Source of the DNA: Cyanoderma ruficeps
Taxonomy: Eukaryota > Chordata > Aves > Passeriformes > Timaliidae
Assembly: GCA_008694505.1 (NCBI GenBank)
Contig: VZDJ01007747.1
Coordinates: forward strand, 14,536,059 to 14,600,058
DNA: 64,000 nt
Reading direction: 5' to 3'
In this document: piece after piece, positions 46,925 through 59,709 of the stretch
Layout: every line of letters begins with the position of its first letter
How positions within the stretch are numbered: position 1 is the first letter of the stretch
Made by a program: the position numbers and the translations under genes
The notes under the pieces: model-generated
Databases searched by the model: none
What the model was told of the DNA's origin: nothing
Seen by the model: the letters and a program-made list of their open reading frames with translations, nothing else

Positions 46925-49865
46925 TGCTCTTTATTTTGCTCCTTTGAGTACAGATTCCAGGCTAAAATGGAGCTCATGTCCACATAATATCCGATCAGCA
47001 GAATGCCCTCTGCTGTGTAAGAGTGTGATGTATATAGCACAATTCCATAAATTGAGTGGGAATGAGTTGTTTGCTGTTTTGAATGTAGTTTACGTAGTTT
47101 TATATTTAACACCTCAGTCCTTGCAATCAAAAATTTGTCTTTCATTTGCTTCTTATTGATGTTTTATTTTAGTGAGTGGAAATACAAGTAACTTCTGTGC
47201 TTGATCGCAGTCAGTATTAACCTTCTAAAAGAACACATTAAGCTTAAACCAAGTTCTAGTAAGTGTGTGTATGTTAGAAAACTACTTTTAGATTTCTCTT
47301 TTTTGATGCATTGTGAGAACAGGTATATTGAGGGAAAATAAATATTCACTGACATGCGTCAGAGTTTAAAAATAGCATTTATAGGAAAAATTAGATTATA
47401 AATTACAAGTAATAGTGTAAGAGATTAAAAGGTATTGATATGGGATGGAAAAACTATATCTGTGCTTAAACAATTATTTTTATCTGTAAAGGAAAAGGTT
47501 TAATTTAAAAAAAAAACCCTCTTAAAAAAACAAACTGAAAAAATCCCACACCTACCTCTCCCCCAGCAAAAACCAGAACACCCAAGCAAACAAAAAAGCC
47601 CCAAACCCCAAGCTTCACATGCTGTCACATGGCCTCCCAGAAATCAGTTACTGAAAACATAGATCAGGAGAACTAAGAAATATTCTTGTTTCTGTTGTTA
47701 GGTGGAATGTAGAATAACCAGTATCCAAGTTGAGGAGTGGGTTTTGGAATTCTTAGGTAGAAAAATCTAATAGTTGATATCACAGTAATTGGTTTGGACT
47801 ACTGCTCTTGTATACATTGAGTCTTTAAGCTGTATAGAGCTGTGTGATAAGGAACTGTAGCTCTGAGCTAGAGATGTGAGTAGATCAGCTACGTGGTTTT
47901 ATCTTTGTGGGAGTAAATGATACCATAGGACTAATAGATAAGACCCAAGGTTTGGGTGTTTTATGGTAGAGGAAGAATAAACAGTGATAAGTTGCAAATC
48001 AGAAAATATGATAACCACTACAAAAGTCATTTTTAGGCTCCTGACAGAACTACTTTATCTGAAAGGTTCTTGGGATGTAAGGATCACTCTGGGTTGCAAA
48101 CAAATGTTTTTGCTCATTAAGTAACTGTCTTTAGATTTTCAAAAATAGTAAAATAAGGACAATCTGTTTGATTCCTTAAAATGCTGATAAAGCTGTAAAA
48201 TGGAAACAGAAATGGGAAAAGTTAATATCTTTGTTAGCTAAAATTTTTTATAATATAATTGAATTTTTTCTAAATGTCCTGGTGTGTTGTATTTTGTGTC
48301 AAGAGTTGAAATTGATTCCTTAGGACAGCTACCAACATAGGGTCTCTTGGCTGGTTTAACTATGTAGTTAGGAGAAAAGTAATTAAAGAAAATCTGGCAT
48401 TTCTGTATGTGGTCTTTACAGCACAGAAACTACCTGAGCATTCTAAGATTACTTTTTTCCCTGCTAATTTGTCTTCATTTGCTTCCTTCTTTTTAATACG
48501 TGTAATTGACAAAAATAGAACGTGCCATTTGGGTCAAGAAAATGCTCTAAAATTCTAGTTAGGCCTTTATGAAGTGTGGTACTTGTCTTATGTAAATGAT
48601 GTCAATTCAGATGAGGATTGCACTAATTAATGTTATGTGGGCTGCATGGCATTTAACAAACAGAATACTTTGTTAATGCATCATTAGCAAAAAGAAATTT
48701 TTTTTTTCATCTTTCATAACTGAGTGTGCATAAGCAAGCCATGTTTGTTGTTCTGGACTGTAGGTTTGCTTTTTCAGCCTTGCTAAGTTACGGATACTAT
48801 TGATTAGCTGTACCAGTACCATGTGTAGTATGATAAATGACTTGGGCACCAGCATTCAAAAATCTCTCAAATGGGCTAAACTATATTAATGTCTTAACAG
48901 CAGTATGTTCTTATGGATCTCTGTGCACAAAGTATCCCACGCTGGTATTTGCAGCAAGTATTTAATCTAAAGCAGTGTCAGGTGTGCTTCTGAAGGGGTT
49001 GGCAGCAGAATGTGCTGTACTGCTCGTCTATCCGAACAGCATAAACACGGAGAAATCAACTGCGAGTGCACAATGGGAGAAAGTAATGTCTTGCCTGCTG
49101 TGATGCTCATGAATCAAGAGATAGTTTATGTTAATGATTCCTGTACTGGAGATGAGTATAGAAAGCCTAGACTTTTGTTTTGAAAGGTTGCTGGAATAGA
49201 AGTTGCTGGAATACTGAGTTGTTTCCTTCTTCATGAGCAGATGTGGACTGACAGGTTTAATTTTGTGGAAAGAAAAATTTGTCATGTTAGTGCTAAATTT
49301 AAGGTATTGTCTCCTAGATGCATGTTTCTTTTGCTCTGCCTTTGTAGTCTAGATTAACAGTGGAAATATATTGATAGAAAATCTACTTGTGAATAAAGAT
49401 TTGCAGCAGAACTGTATGTTATGTAGAGATTCATACAGGAGGAGAAAAAAAAGGAATTTTTCACAGGGGTACCTAAAATATGAAAACATTCTCTGGGGTG
49501 GTATTTAATGATACCCTAAAATTTATAATTAAACGAAGCCATCAATCTGCCTTTATACTAGCTTGTAAGCTTGGAAATTTCCTGGAGAATGTGGCAGAAC
49601 AAAAATAATTTATTTTCTAATATTTAAAAATTAAATGAGAAACAGTTGTTGTATCACAAAAAGAGGGGAAAAAAAAAAAGCATATCTCAGGTGCCCTGGA
49701 GCTTGTTACCTCTCTGGGTGTTAGTATCAGAAAATTCCACAATTTCTTATTTCTGCTATGTGCCAATCATTTATTAATTTTCCATGGATCATGAAGGCTA
49801 CCATATTCTTCAGGCTACTTGCTCTGGCAGGAGTACAGTGAGCCTAAAATTATTCTCTGATTGTA
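46925..49865. other. AT-rich non-coding stretch
   Basis: No supported gene; frames are at most about 85 codons. It includes an A/C-rich tract at 47.5 kb, listed separately, and short A runs such as the one near 49,669-49,679. Confidence 0.6.
47503..47612. repeat. A/C-rich low-complexity tract
   Basis: About 110 bases are dominated by A and C (AAAACCCT, CCCACACC, CAAACAAAAAAGCCCC) with few G or T. It is similar in style to the 36.9-kb tract. Confidence 0.85.
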
Positions 49866-49868
49866 TAT

Positions 49869-50064
49869 GAATAATTATTTAGGTTTGGAGGGACTTCCAA
49901 AGGTTTCCTCATTCATCTCCTTGATCAGCACCAAGCTGGCCTGGTTAGATTGGGTTGCTCAGTGCTGTGTCCATCCAAGTCTTGAATCCCAGCAGGATGG
50001 AGACCCCAGGACCTCTCTGAGCATCCTGTGTGGGTGTTTGCCCATCCCTGCAGTAAATACTTGC
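49869..50064 (-). mobile_element. CR1 LINE fragment, diverged
   Basis: Reading the plus strand, GAATAATTATTTAGGTTTGG, AGGGACTTCC, a stretch ending GGTTGCTCAG, CATCCAAGTCTTGAAT, GGATGGAGACCCC, GACCTCTCTGAGCA, CCTGTGTG and CCCTGCAGTAAA follow the reverse complement of the CR1 3' region in order. Many substitutions show it is an old copy. It starts at the 3' terminus and is truncated about 200 bp in. The 73-codon frame over it is not a gene. Confidence 0.88.
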
Positions 50065-50069
50065 TGGTT

Positions 50070-53000
50070 TTGGATGAACTAGCAAGGAGGAACAGACTGC
50101 TTCATCTTTCTGTTGTTGTCCACTGACTCCTTTTCCTCATCTCCTGAACCTGAGCATAAACCAAAGAAGCTGCTTTCATCCTGCAGCTCTTGCTGGACTG
50201 TTTTCTTCTCCTTGTAGAGGAGAACACTTCTTACACTGAAATACTTTAAAAAATATGTAGTCTGATTGTAATTTTGTATTGGTGAGAAAGAGCACGCTTC
50301 TGGTTGATTCTGCTTCAATAATTGGCTTTCCGTTTTCCATAGGAGTCTATTGCAAGGTGAAAGAAAGTCTGTGAGACATTGGCAACAATCAGGCAACTAT
50401 TTCTTTAACTTTAGAGGTAAGCTGTCATTAAGTGTGTTGTTTGGTATCGTATTGGAAGGGAAGTGAAAAGAAACTGGAAAAATAAGAATGGTGTTTAAAA
50501 AACCTGACATTACCATGTATAAATTTTGCTTGTTTCCGTGGATGTCTATAACCAATAATATTTGTGCTTATTTTTTACCGATGTTACGTACCTTTTGCCC
50601 TTCATCCATTGGAGTGCGGAACTTCCTACTTCCCGCACCTCTACTTGGCAAATATCTTAAATAGGTGTGTTTCTTCCCTCTCTCATGGGCAGCAGAAAAA
50701 GTACTGTAACTGTTTGTTCAGTTATGTAACCACAATGATAGTGGATTTTATAGGAGTTAATCTGTTAATCTAGTTTTGGCTGAGGCAAGGTCAATCACAC
50801 TTTTTGCCAGGACAATATTTCCCTGAAAAAACTTTATTGACTGAAGATGGGTTTTGCCTGCTTTCAAAATACTGGAGTGCCAGCCCCTGTACCTCAGTTT
50901 TAAAAACTGGGAACTCATCAATTATAGAAAGGTGGTAGTAACTCCCCCCTTATTGGGGAAGGTAGAGGCATACAAAGAGAATGAAGTATTGATTTTATTT
51001 TTTAACATCTTAATTGCTTAAAATTGTGTTATTCTAGAAATGAAGGAATATACTGAAATACAAATTTTAGTAAGATTTCTTTTCAGAGAAGGAACTGTGT
51101 AATATGTTACTGCACTGTGGAATGCTATAATTTACTAGGCTAAGGATATACCAAAAGGTTAATTGTGTGTTCTCTTTTTTTGAGGCAGCTTTTTCTAGGA
51201 ATAGCTGTTTTTAAGCTTTTCATTCCAATTTCTGTCAACTAGATTTCTACCATGAGCAGCCCAAAGGAGCATAAACAGGAGTTTCTGTTGTGGAATGCAC
51301 TTCCTTTTCATTTTAAAGCATCGATTAACCCTTTTAAAAACTTTCCTTTAATGTGACCCGACAAAGGGAGACTCATATATCCCTTTGGGATTTGCCTGCA
51401 GTGAACCTTCTTCAGAAATCATGACCTTGGCTGCCCAAGTGACAAGGCTCTCAAGTTGTTAGAGTAGATTTAAATTAGAAGAAAGCAGGATGTCAAATAT
51501 GCATTGCTGTGGATGTAGTGTAGTGTTACTTTGTACTTGTTGAAGCACATGGGAGTGTATCAACCACACAGGTTGTTGCTGACAGGATGGAAACCAAATC
51601 CACAAGCATACAGTGAGACACATACAGGAACGTTCTCATATCTGAACATGCAAGCATTTAATACATAAAAATGGATACAGGTTTTGCTTTTCTTTGTCTG
51701 AGGTTAGGAATATCAACAAAGTCTTTTTTGGTAACAAGGACATTCTTTGTAATGTAGATATATGTATACCTTTGCCTTTACAGTTGTAACAACCTCTTGT
51801 CAAATGAACCAGAAAGTCCCAAGTGAGACTTTCCCATCATGATAGAACAAGAACTCAATAACTTGTTATTCAAAACCCTGTGATAGAATACATTTCTGTC
51901 TTCAGAAATTGGGTTCTTGCGCATTTCCCTGGGAAAAAATGCACTCCAGTGATTGTTTCAATGTGTGCACTGCGTTATAAAGGGAGTTTCAGAGATACTG
52001 TACTTATCAGCTGCACATGAACAGTTTGTGGTTTGAAGAGGGAACCTGGGATGGAGAAATCCAACCTTCTGTATCCAATTTTACCCAGTGGAATATGGCA
52101 TTAAACAATCCTATTGTGTTTAAAATTCCATTTTGTCTGTTGGAACACTAGACCATATGGTTTATTTGGTGAAGCTTATGGATGGTTTGTTCATCTTTGT
52201 TTCCTTATTTGCTACTTTATATATCAGACAATGTGAGGAAATATGTTGTGAATATCAAAGGTATACCTTGAAGTTAAACTATACCTTAGGCCTTATTTAT
52301 TCTATTGGAAGACGAAAGTTGTCTCTTTTTTATTTAAGTTGCACATTTGAACTAAAGTCAGATCAAGCTGATGTATAAAAATCAGATAACTGTGAAATAT
52401 TTAATTAGAAAAGGATATGGATCTTGAAATATTTAATTAGAAAAGGATATGGATCTTGTGTTTCACAAGAACTAGTTGAAGAATGAATTGAACAACCTCA
52501 GGAAAGATATTACGTGAACCAGACTTGAGCTATATTTTCTGACATCAGCCAGTCTTTTTGAAAGTTTTAGAAAATCCTGAGGGTGGTGTGTTAGGTTGGT
52601 TTTTTGGTTTTTTTTCCTTGTCACTGTAGCCAACAGTTATTTACTTGTCTTATTTTATACATTTGTTTTATATGATAGTTAACAAATGGAAAATTTTCTT
52701 AGGATATAGTATAGCTAACCTGTAGAAGTGCTTAAGTTATGCAAATATATGTGCACTGTGAGACAGACTAGAAGGCTATGTATCACTAGTTATTTATATA
52801 TTAGATCCATGTTTTGAGCATGTTGCATTGTTTCTTACTTCTGAGACTTAGTGGAACAGCCTCACAAAGAAATGCCCTATGATGATAAGATTGCAAAGTT
52901 GGAGTGAATGAGCAGAAGAGGAGTATGCCAGACTATAATAATGTTTGTAACATTCATTAAACTCTTTGTTAATTAATATATTCAGACAGACGGGTGTTTC

Positions 53001-56000
53001 CCAGCTTCTACATAGCCCATCATGTGTTCTAGTAAATGAAAACTAGGAAACCTTTGTTGGTGTTACAGTGCTCAAACTGACACCTAATTCCCCCAGACAA
53101 TAGGTACAAGCCTGCAAACCTCTCTAATTCTTTCCAGTCTTTACATTTATTGATTCTTTTGTAAACGTGTTTCATCCAATCTATTACAAACAGCACTGGT
53201 TAGAAGTGTGAAGTTTACCATGTCTAACCTAAGGCACATTAAAACCAGCAGCTATCTGCCATATAGCCATACAGTTGGGCATCCCGGATTTACTCCCAAT
53301 CACTAGAAAATCTGGACCTTTAATGGCTTGGCTGGTTTGGTTTCTGCTTTGTGTAGAGGGACTGACATGTTAATTCTTTGATCTGTCTGGTTTGGAACAG
53401 ATTTTAGTTCAGCTATCATTTGTATTCTAGGTTCTAAATGTTTTATTACTTGAGTTGGCTTATATAAGTAGTTTATTTTGATTCAGGACTTCATTTTCCC
53501 TAGTCTTGACTAATGTTTTGCATATACAGATGGACGTTTCTTACTGCAAATTTTGGATTTAATCCCTTTTTTTACTAATGTGTCAGGTTTGTCTTAATGT
53601 GTCAGTTACCAAATAATTCATTCATAATCTCCGAATGGACAGAAAGAACAGTAAATTTTAGTCAAATGAGCACAATACATTTTTATTATTTTCATCTTAT
53701 ACTGTAAAACATATGTAATAAATAATTGATAGTAAACAAACAGATCTTATTTTTCCCCACCATATTCATCACCAGTTTCAAAGCTTTGAAGTTCAGTAAA
53801 TAATTTATGATAGTTGTTAGTGTAAGGAAATCTAACCGTACTCCTGATCCTGCTTGCTTTTTGTCCTTGTTGTTCCCAAGCATAACTTTGATTGGTAGCC
53901 AAACTGAATGATAAAGAATATATGAATAACTGATGGGATTCATTAAACAAATGAAAATTAAGTCAGCTATTTTTAATTTCAAAAAAATAATTGTAGAAAT
54001 CCATAATGAAAATTTTGTGTATCTTTTTTTTTTTTAAATTTGGTATGAATTGCATAAGACAATGAAGTGAATGTTTTTAATACAAAGTAGAGCATGTTTT
54101 CAGCCTGCTTTTGTTCTCAAAACTTCAATCAGGGTGTCTTTTAGCCTGGTTAAATATCCTGCTGAGATCTGCTGTATTTGCTGAGAATTTAACAAAAAGT
54201 GTGAAAGTACAAAACCAAAGAAATGCGTGTTTTTGGCCTTTACTGAAATGTTCCATACAATGTTTTAATTCCTTTGTTTTCCCTTGCTTGCATGGAAAAC
54301 CCAAAGATTTTGGAGAGATTTTTAAGCATTGAAAAGATTCTTTTCTTCCAGGTCATTCAAGCTCAAAAGGTTAGCTTTTATTTGTGTCCTTATAAAAGTT
54401 CTTAAATAATCCAGTAATATATTGTGAACCTTCAAATATATTCTGACTTATCTAAAACTTGAAGTAAAGCAGAAAAAAAATACATGGCTTTAGGCAGAGA
54501 GGTAAAAATTCTGTGTAATTCTGTAACTTCCAGGTACCGGTTTATGGCATCTCCAGTTTAACCCTCGAAATAGAGTGAGATCAGGACATAGCAAAGTCGT
54601 TCAAATCCATCCTCCTTTGGCTGCAAAAAGCAATGAAGTGTAAAACCTCTCGAGGAGTTTTGCCAAACTGAGTGGGGAGCCGCGGTAGAAGTTTGATGTA
54701 CCTAAGAATTTAAAAAATACCCCAAAACATTGTGTGCATATAAATGGAGATCCATGATAGTACTTGTGCTCAGGGCGACGGGACTGTGCAGGAATCTCTG
54801 GCCATTCTAACTCTCTCGGCAGGCTGCAACCTGCAGGGCTTGTCTTGCTGTGGAGTGGTGCATATGTGAAGCCCCAGGCCTTTGTTTCTTACACGGGTGG
54901 TCTGGGGAGCAGGGGTGTAAATGGGTTGGTTCTGTTTTGTACAGCTCTAATTACAATGAGGCATCACAGTGAAGAATTTTTCAATGCAGGGCTGAATATA
55001 TATGGCACAAACAGGGGGATGCTGTTATTCCATGGTCTAGGGTCTTCTGGGTCTGAGGTTTAGGCTGGTTCGTGAGGCTTTCTACTTAAAGGTGATTTAT
55101 AGGTATCATGAGCCAGATGTTGTGAAGCTTACCAAGAATAGCAAGGACCTGTTATGTCTTTCAGAAATTTATTGTCTCTCAAGGTTTCCTGTACACTGCT
55201 GTTATTGCCCTTGAAATCAGTGCGGGACCTGCCTTGTGCTGGCAAGACCACATTAAGCTATTATTGTCATTAGTTGACTAATTTTTCTGGTGTGGCAGAT
55301 GACAGAAGGGGAATGTTTTGGGAAGTTTCTGACTTTGACCAATATGGTGATAATTTCATTTGGCAATGGCATGTTACTGCTTTCTCCCTATTGAGTAATA
55401 AGAACCTTCTCCAGAAAATGAATTTGTTAGATGATTTCAGGGACAAAAAAAAAGGCCACCATCTTTTATAATTAAAAGAGTTAGCCTAAATATAGATGTT
55501 ACCATTGACTGCTTAGTTGTTTGACAGTGGCAAATTGTTTCCTTTAGGGATCTGTAAATGATGTGATGAGCAAGTATTTAATCTTCACTTGGTAGCGTTA
55601 GCTGCTTCTTGAAAAGTACTTTGGTTTGGTTTTGTTCTGAAAGCTCTTCTTTTTCTTTCCTTCCATGGTTTCTGTCATGCTTTTTTTTGTCTATTTTTAA
55701 CTACTGCACTGCAAAACTAGTGATAAACAGTTGATATAGCTAATGATGAGCACCCATGTTCTTTTGGAAGCTTTAAAATTGTTAAAGGATTATCAGCAAA
55801 TAACATTACAAGAAACGTGTGACTACAGTGTGATCTCATGCATGTTAATTTTTCACTGCAAGAACAACCTGTACACTCGCCTCGAGCATCTCTGGCTTCA
55901 TAGATCACCTTGAAGGATTGGGGCTTGCTTTTTCTACAGAACGTGGTTTGCAACAATACATCACTTTTGTTTCTTTGCTCCTAGTGAGAATCTGCTGACA

Positions 56001-57650
56001 GCAGGGCTATCATAGAACAGGCCACAGCCACCGTTGACTTTTTACTTTCAGTGTCACCTTGGAACATCATGTTGGGTTTCCAAGTAATGATAATTTTGTA
56101 ATGGTGTTTAAGTACTTCGCTTTTTTTGTTGTCTTGTGCAGCCTACTGGCTCCTCAGGGGCGAAGTTCATGAGTTGCACAAAGTGGGTGCAAAAACGCTG
56201 TAGAAAAGGAAAAATCTCAGTCATTTTCAAGGTGCCTTTTGTTTTTTAGGAGACAGGCTTTGTGAACAATTAAAAATTGTGCAAATTTTTATTAAACTGT
56301 AATCTGGTTTTGTAAACATCTGTATTTCTTGGCAAGAAAGATGAAGCAGAAAAAGTGGAGAGAAGACCGACTCCAAGGATAAAAGGAACTTTAACTAAAG
56401 GAAGCAGGTTAGCAATTACGTGTGCACTGTCAATGTTCAAGATAGAATACTGCTCACACACAGAGCTCAGTTATCTGTGGAACAAAGGAACAGTTACGTA
56501 ACTCCCAGTACAGAGAGATCCAGTAGTAATTTTCATGACCCCTTGTAATCTCGTAAAAGGTGAAGTATTCACAAACTCAGCGCTTGGTTCTGCTTATTGA
56601 AAATCTTTGGAGTTAATAAAACAAACTTGTGCAGCTATCAGTGAATGCCTTTATGAACCAAATGTTCCTTTTGAGGTCACTAGAATCTCCAGTTAAACTA
56701 TCAAAAGCATGTGTGCTTTAGTTAAAATAATCCTTTTTTGTGCAAATCTACTTGAAGAAATAAGTAATTCATTGGAAAAGATATGAAAATTGGTATGTGA
56801 CAAATGTGTATTTGTACATAACCCTCCTTTAAGTACTGAACTCTGTCTTTACTGTGTATAAGTTGCTAAATCAAGTTAGATGTCTAAGGCGAGAACTGGA
56901 GAGCTGATAGCAGATATTCATAGTGGAAGCTGATAACAGCCCTAATTAAGGTGCTGCTATCTTTCCATGATAAATTTAGAACTTCTCCATAAGTCATCTG
57001 ACTTAATGCTCCATTTGCATCCAGGAGTGTTTGATTTAGATCAGTGTCTCTGTTAAGAAATCTGCAGATGTCTCTTTGATAGGCCTAGCTGTCTCTCACG
57101 GAGGAGCCTGGGAGCTTCGTTTTCCTGTGTTGCAGTGTAGAGAATGAGGTGTACATTGACCTAAAGCTGACCTTCGAGCATTTAGCTTTTTCAAGATTGG
57201 CATACCCTGAAAAATGCTTATTGCTTTAATGACTAATGCTTTCTCATACCAATTCTTGAACCTACAATTCCTTAATCTTTTTGTTACTGTTCTTGCTTAA
57301 TTTGAAGAAGCTTTACCTTGAAAACAATGGCTAAAACAATAATTTTAGAAAAATTCTAGCGGCTTTGGTGGGCATAGTCCAAGACAGCTCTATTCATGTA
57401 GTTTTAATTGCAATTAAACTGAAAGGTTCTAAGATAACAAATCATGGTGATTTTTTTGAGTAGCAATTTCGTATTGTGTCACCAGATTGTTTGGTTGAAT
57501 TTGTTGTCTCTGCCGATTTTACTTTCAGCAGTTGTATGTATTGTAAATACCTTAATCATCGCTGACTGAACTGTCTGAGTCTTCTTTTTATTTTAATTCT
57601 TTTCAGGGCAGGGAATAATAACTTGATTTGAAAGTTAATACTTGTATTAG
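50070..57650. other. AT-rich non-coding stretch
   Basis: No exon supported. Chance-length frames reach 105 codons (50,079-50,396, minus) and 99 codons (54,764-55,063, plus). A GGTTTTTTGG patch near 52,595-52,620 belongs to the G/T low-complexity class. A 32-bp tandem duplication is listed separately. Confidence 0.6.
52393..52458. repeat. 32-bp perfect tandem duplication
   Basis: The 32-base unit that begins TGAAATATTTAATTAGAAAA and ends GGATCT occurs at 52,393-52,424 and, unchanged, at 52,425-52,456, followed by two more matching bases. Perfect identity in neutral AT-rich DNA implies a recent event. An assembly or allelic artefact is possible. Confidence 0.93.
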
Positions 57651-57651
57651 A

Positions 57652-57669
57652 ATTTTTTGATCAAAAAAT
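57652..57669. repeat. 18-bp perfect palindrome
   Basis: ATTTTTTGATCAAAAAAT is self-complementary, built from a T6 and an A6 tract around GATC. It could form a hairpin or simply bend DNA. In AT-rich sequence it may be chance. Confidence 0.9.
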
Positions 57670-58563
57670 AAAATGTGACTTTTTTCCACTCTAGAAATTC
57701 TGTCATTATTTCTGAAGCAGACATTTTAACAGGATTCTTCTTTATAGTTAGAGAAAAGCATGGGAGAGTCCAGTGCTACTCCTTCACGGAGAGTGAATAT
57801 GCACTATTCAGAAATGGTAATTCTTACAGTTTTCTAAACTTTAGATAAAGTAGATCATGAAGTTGACGTACATTATGAAAGTGATCTGCATGTTTGTATA
57901 GAAGTCCAGTATTCACATACTTTGTGTGAAAACAAACACAAAACAGGAGAGTTGTTTCACCAGAACCTGAGAAGTGGTGTGGGGAAAGGGAGCTGTGTAT
58001 GAGAGGTAGAGGCTCTGATGCATATGAGCACTTTGAACAGGCAAAAGAAATCAAGTGTGTTCTGCTGTATTCCTGCTGCCTGTACTTGTATGAGCTAACA
58101 TTTTTTTCCTAGATCTTTTCTGCTTTTCACTTTTTTAGCAAGGTATGCCTCTGGGTGAAATTTTAGAATTTTTTTTAAGAGGTCCTTGAAATTCAATTTA
58201 AATTTAGTTCTTTTTGTGCATGTGTGCACTTATGCATCTCTGTTGCTCTGTGATGCTGCTGATTCAGCAGTGTTTTGTAACTTCTGAGGTATTAGGATTT
58301 CTTGGTGTCATACCTTGGGGGCAGGAAGCAGAAACTGACAAGAAATAGGAGCCAATGTGCATAACTGGAGGTGCTTAAAGTTACAAAAGTTGCTCCTTGG
58401 GCAATTGCCATTTGTGAGAAACTGATGGGTGAATATAATATCGGTAGTTTTCTTATCTAGCAATCATTAAGACAGTGACCAGTCGAGTGGAATTTGTACC
58501 TGGAATAATAAATTTTTTGCAGTTACATCTCTGGATGGTTAGTATAGCTGGAAAGCTATAAAT

Positions 58564-58618
58564 TTTTATATATATATATTAATAGTTTTATATATACATA
58601 TAGCTATATTGATAGATA
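58564..58618. repeat. TA-rich microsatellite
   Basis: Interrupted TA runs (TTTATATATATATATTAATA, TTTATATATACATATAG and TATATTGATAGATAG) extend over 55 bp. It is a decayed compound repeat. Confidence 0.88.
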
Positions 58619-59671
58619 GCATGTGTAGTAAATCAGCTAATAATCTGTCACAAAAGTAGCTGAAAAATACTTTTCTGGCAAACTAAGAAGCTAGTGTTTT
58701 CACTTCTGATGTCTATAATTATTCTGTTGTATTTGTCTGCTTGTAATCAGATTAGTTGTATTTTATGGAAATTGAAACCAAAATTGTAGATGTTTCTCTA
58801 TGCAGGGATATGTTACTCTGTTGAGGTACTAGAAATGCTTCTGGAGAAAATAAATATTCTGTGTGAATAGTTCTGCATATCGGCAGGTGTAGGAGCATCA
58901 AATGGGAGGGTGCAGATCCAGAACACGTGGGGCTTACATTATCTGAAGAGATTCTCTGCTTTGTGATTAGAAAGGTGACATATGTAAGGCACTCCTACAG
59001 ATGAGTGGATATCAGTTTTGCTTTGTTGCCTCACTCCCCTCAGTTTACATACTGCCCTCTTTGCTGCAGTATTTGCAAAACACTTCACTGTAGTAGCTGT
59101 GTTTCCAAAGTGCTGCTGAGTACAGAAGCAGATGGCAGCTCAGTCATTTATCTATCTTGCAGTATTTATTTCTATTATTTCTCTGGAAAGAAATTAATTG
59201 ATGTTAAGTTGTTGCTTCCTGTCTCCTGCTTCTCCTGCTTGCTCACTTTTTTTTTATTTTTTAAGAGGAGAAGATAGAAATCATGTCTGGTTTCTGTTGG
59301 TGGTTTTTCTTTTGTTCTTCTAGTCATGAATATTTCAGTTCTGTAATGAGAAGTCTTTGAAAACTTGTGGAAGGTGATGTACCAAAAGACTAAAAATTAA
59401 CTAAAACAAATTAGTTTCTTCTGTTTCTAGAAGCACACATATCAAGATGATGATAAGAATATGTCTAAAATACAAATTAGGGTTAATGATTTGTGTGGGT
59501 TTTCTGGGGACATAGGGAGACACCACCAGTCTAACTTTCTTCCCTTCCATTCTGTCCCTTTTTGGACAGTGTGGGTTTATAAAGACTTCTGATGACTGAG
59601 AAATTAACATCTACTTTCCTCTCCAGCAGAAACTGTGCCAGGTGAATTTGGCACTGCTTGGAGAACTCTGC

Positions 59672-59709
59672 TTACAAAGGTAACTATTCATTACAAAGGT
59701 AACAATTCA
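59672..59709. repeat. 19-bp tandem duplication, one mismatch
   Basis: TTACAAAGGTAACTATTCA is followed directly by TTACAAAGGTAACAATTCA. It is a simple local duplication. Confidence 0.92.
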
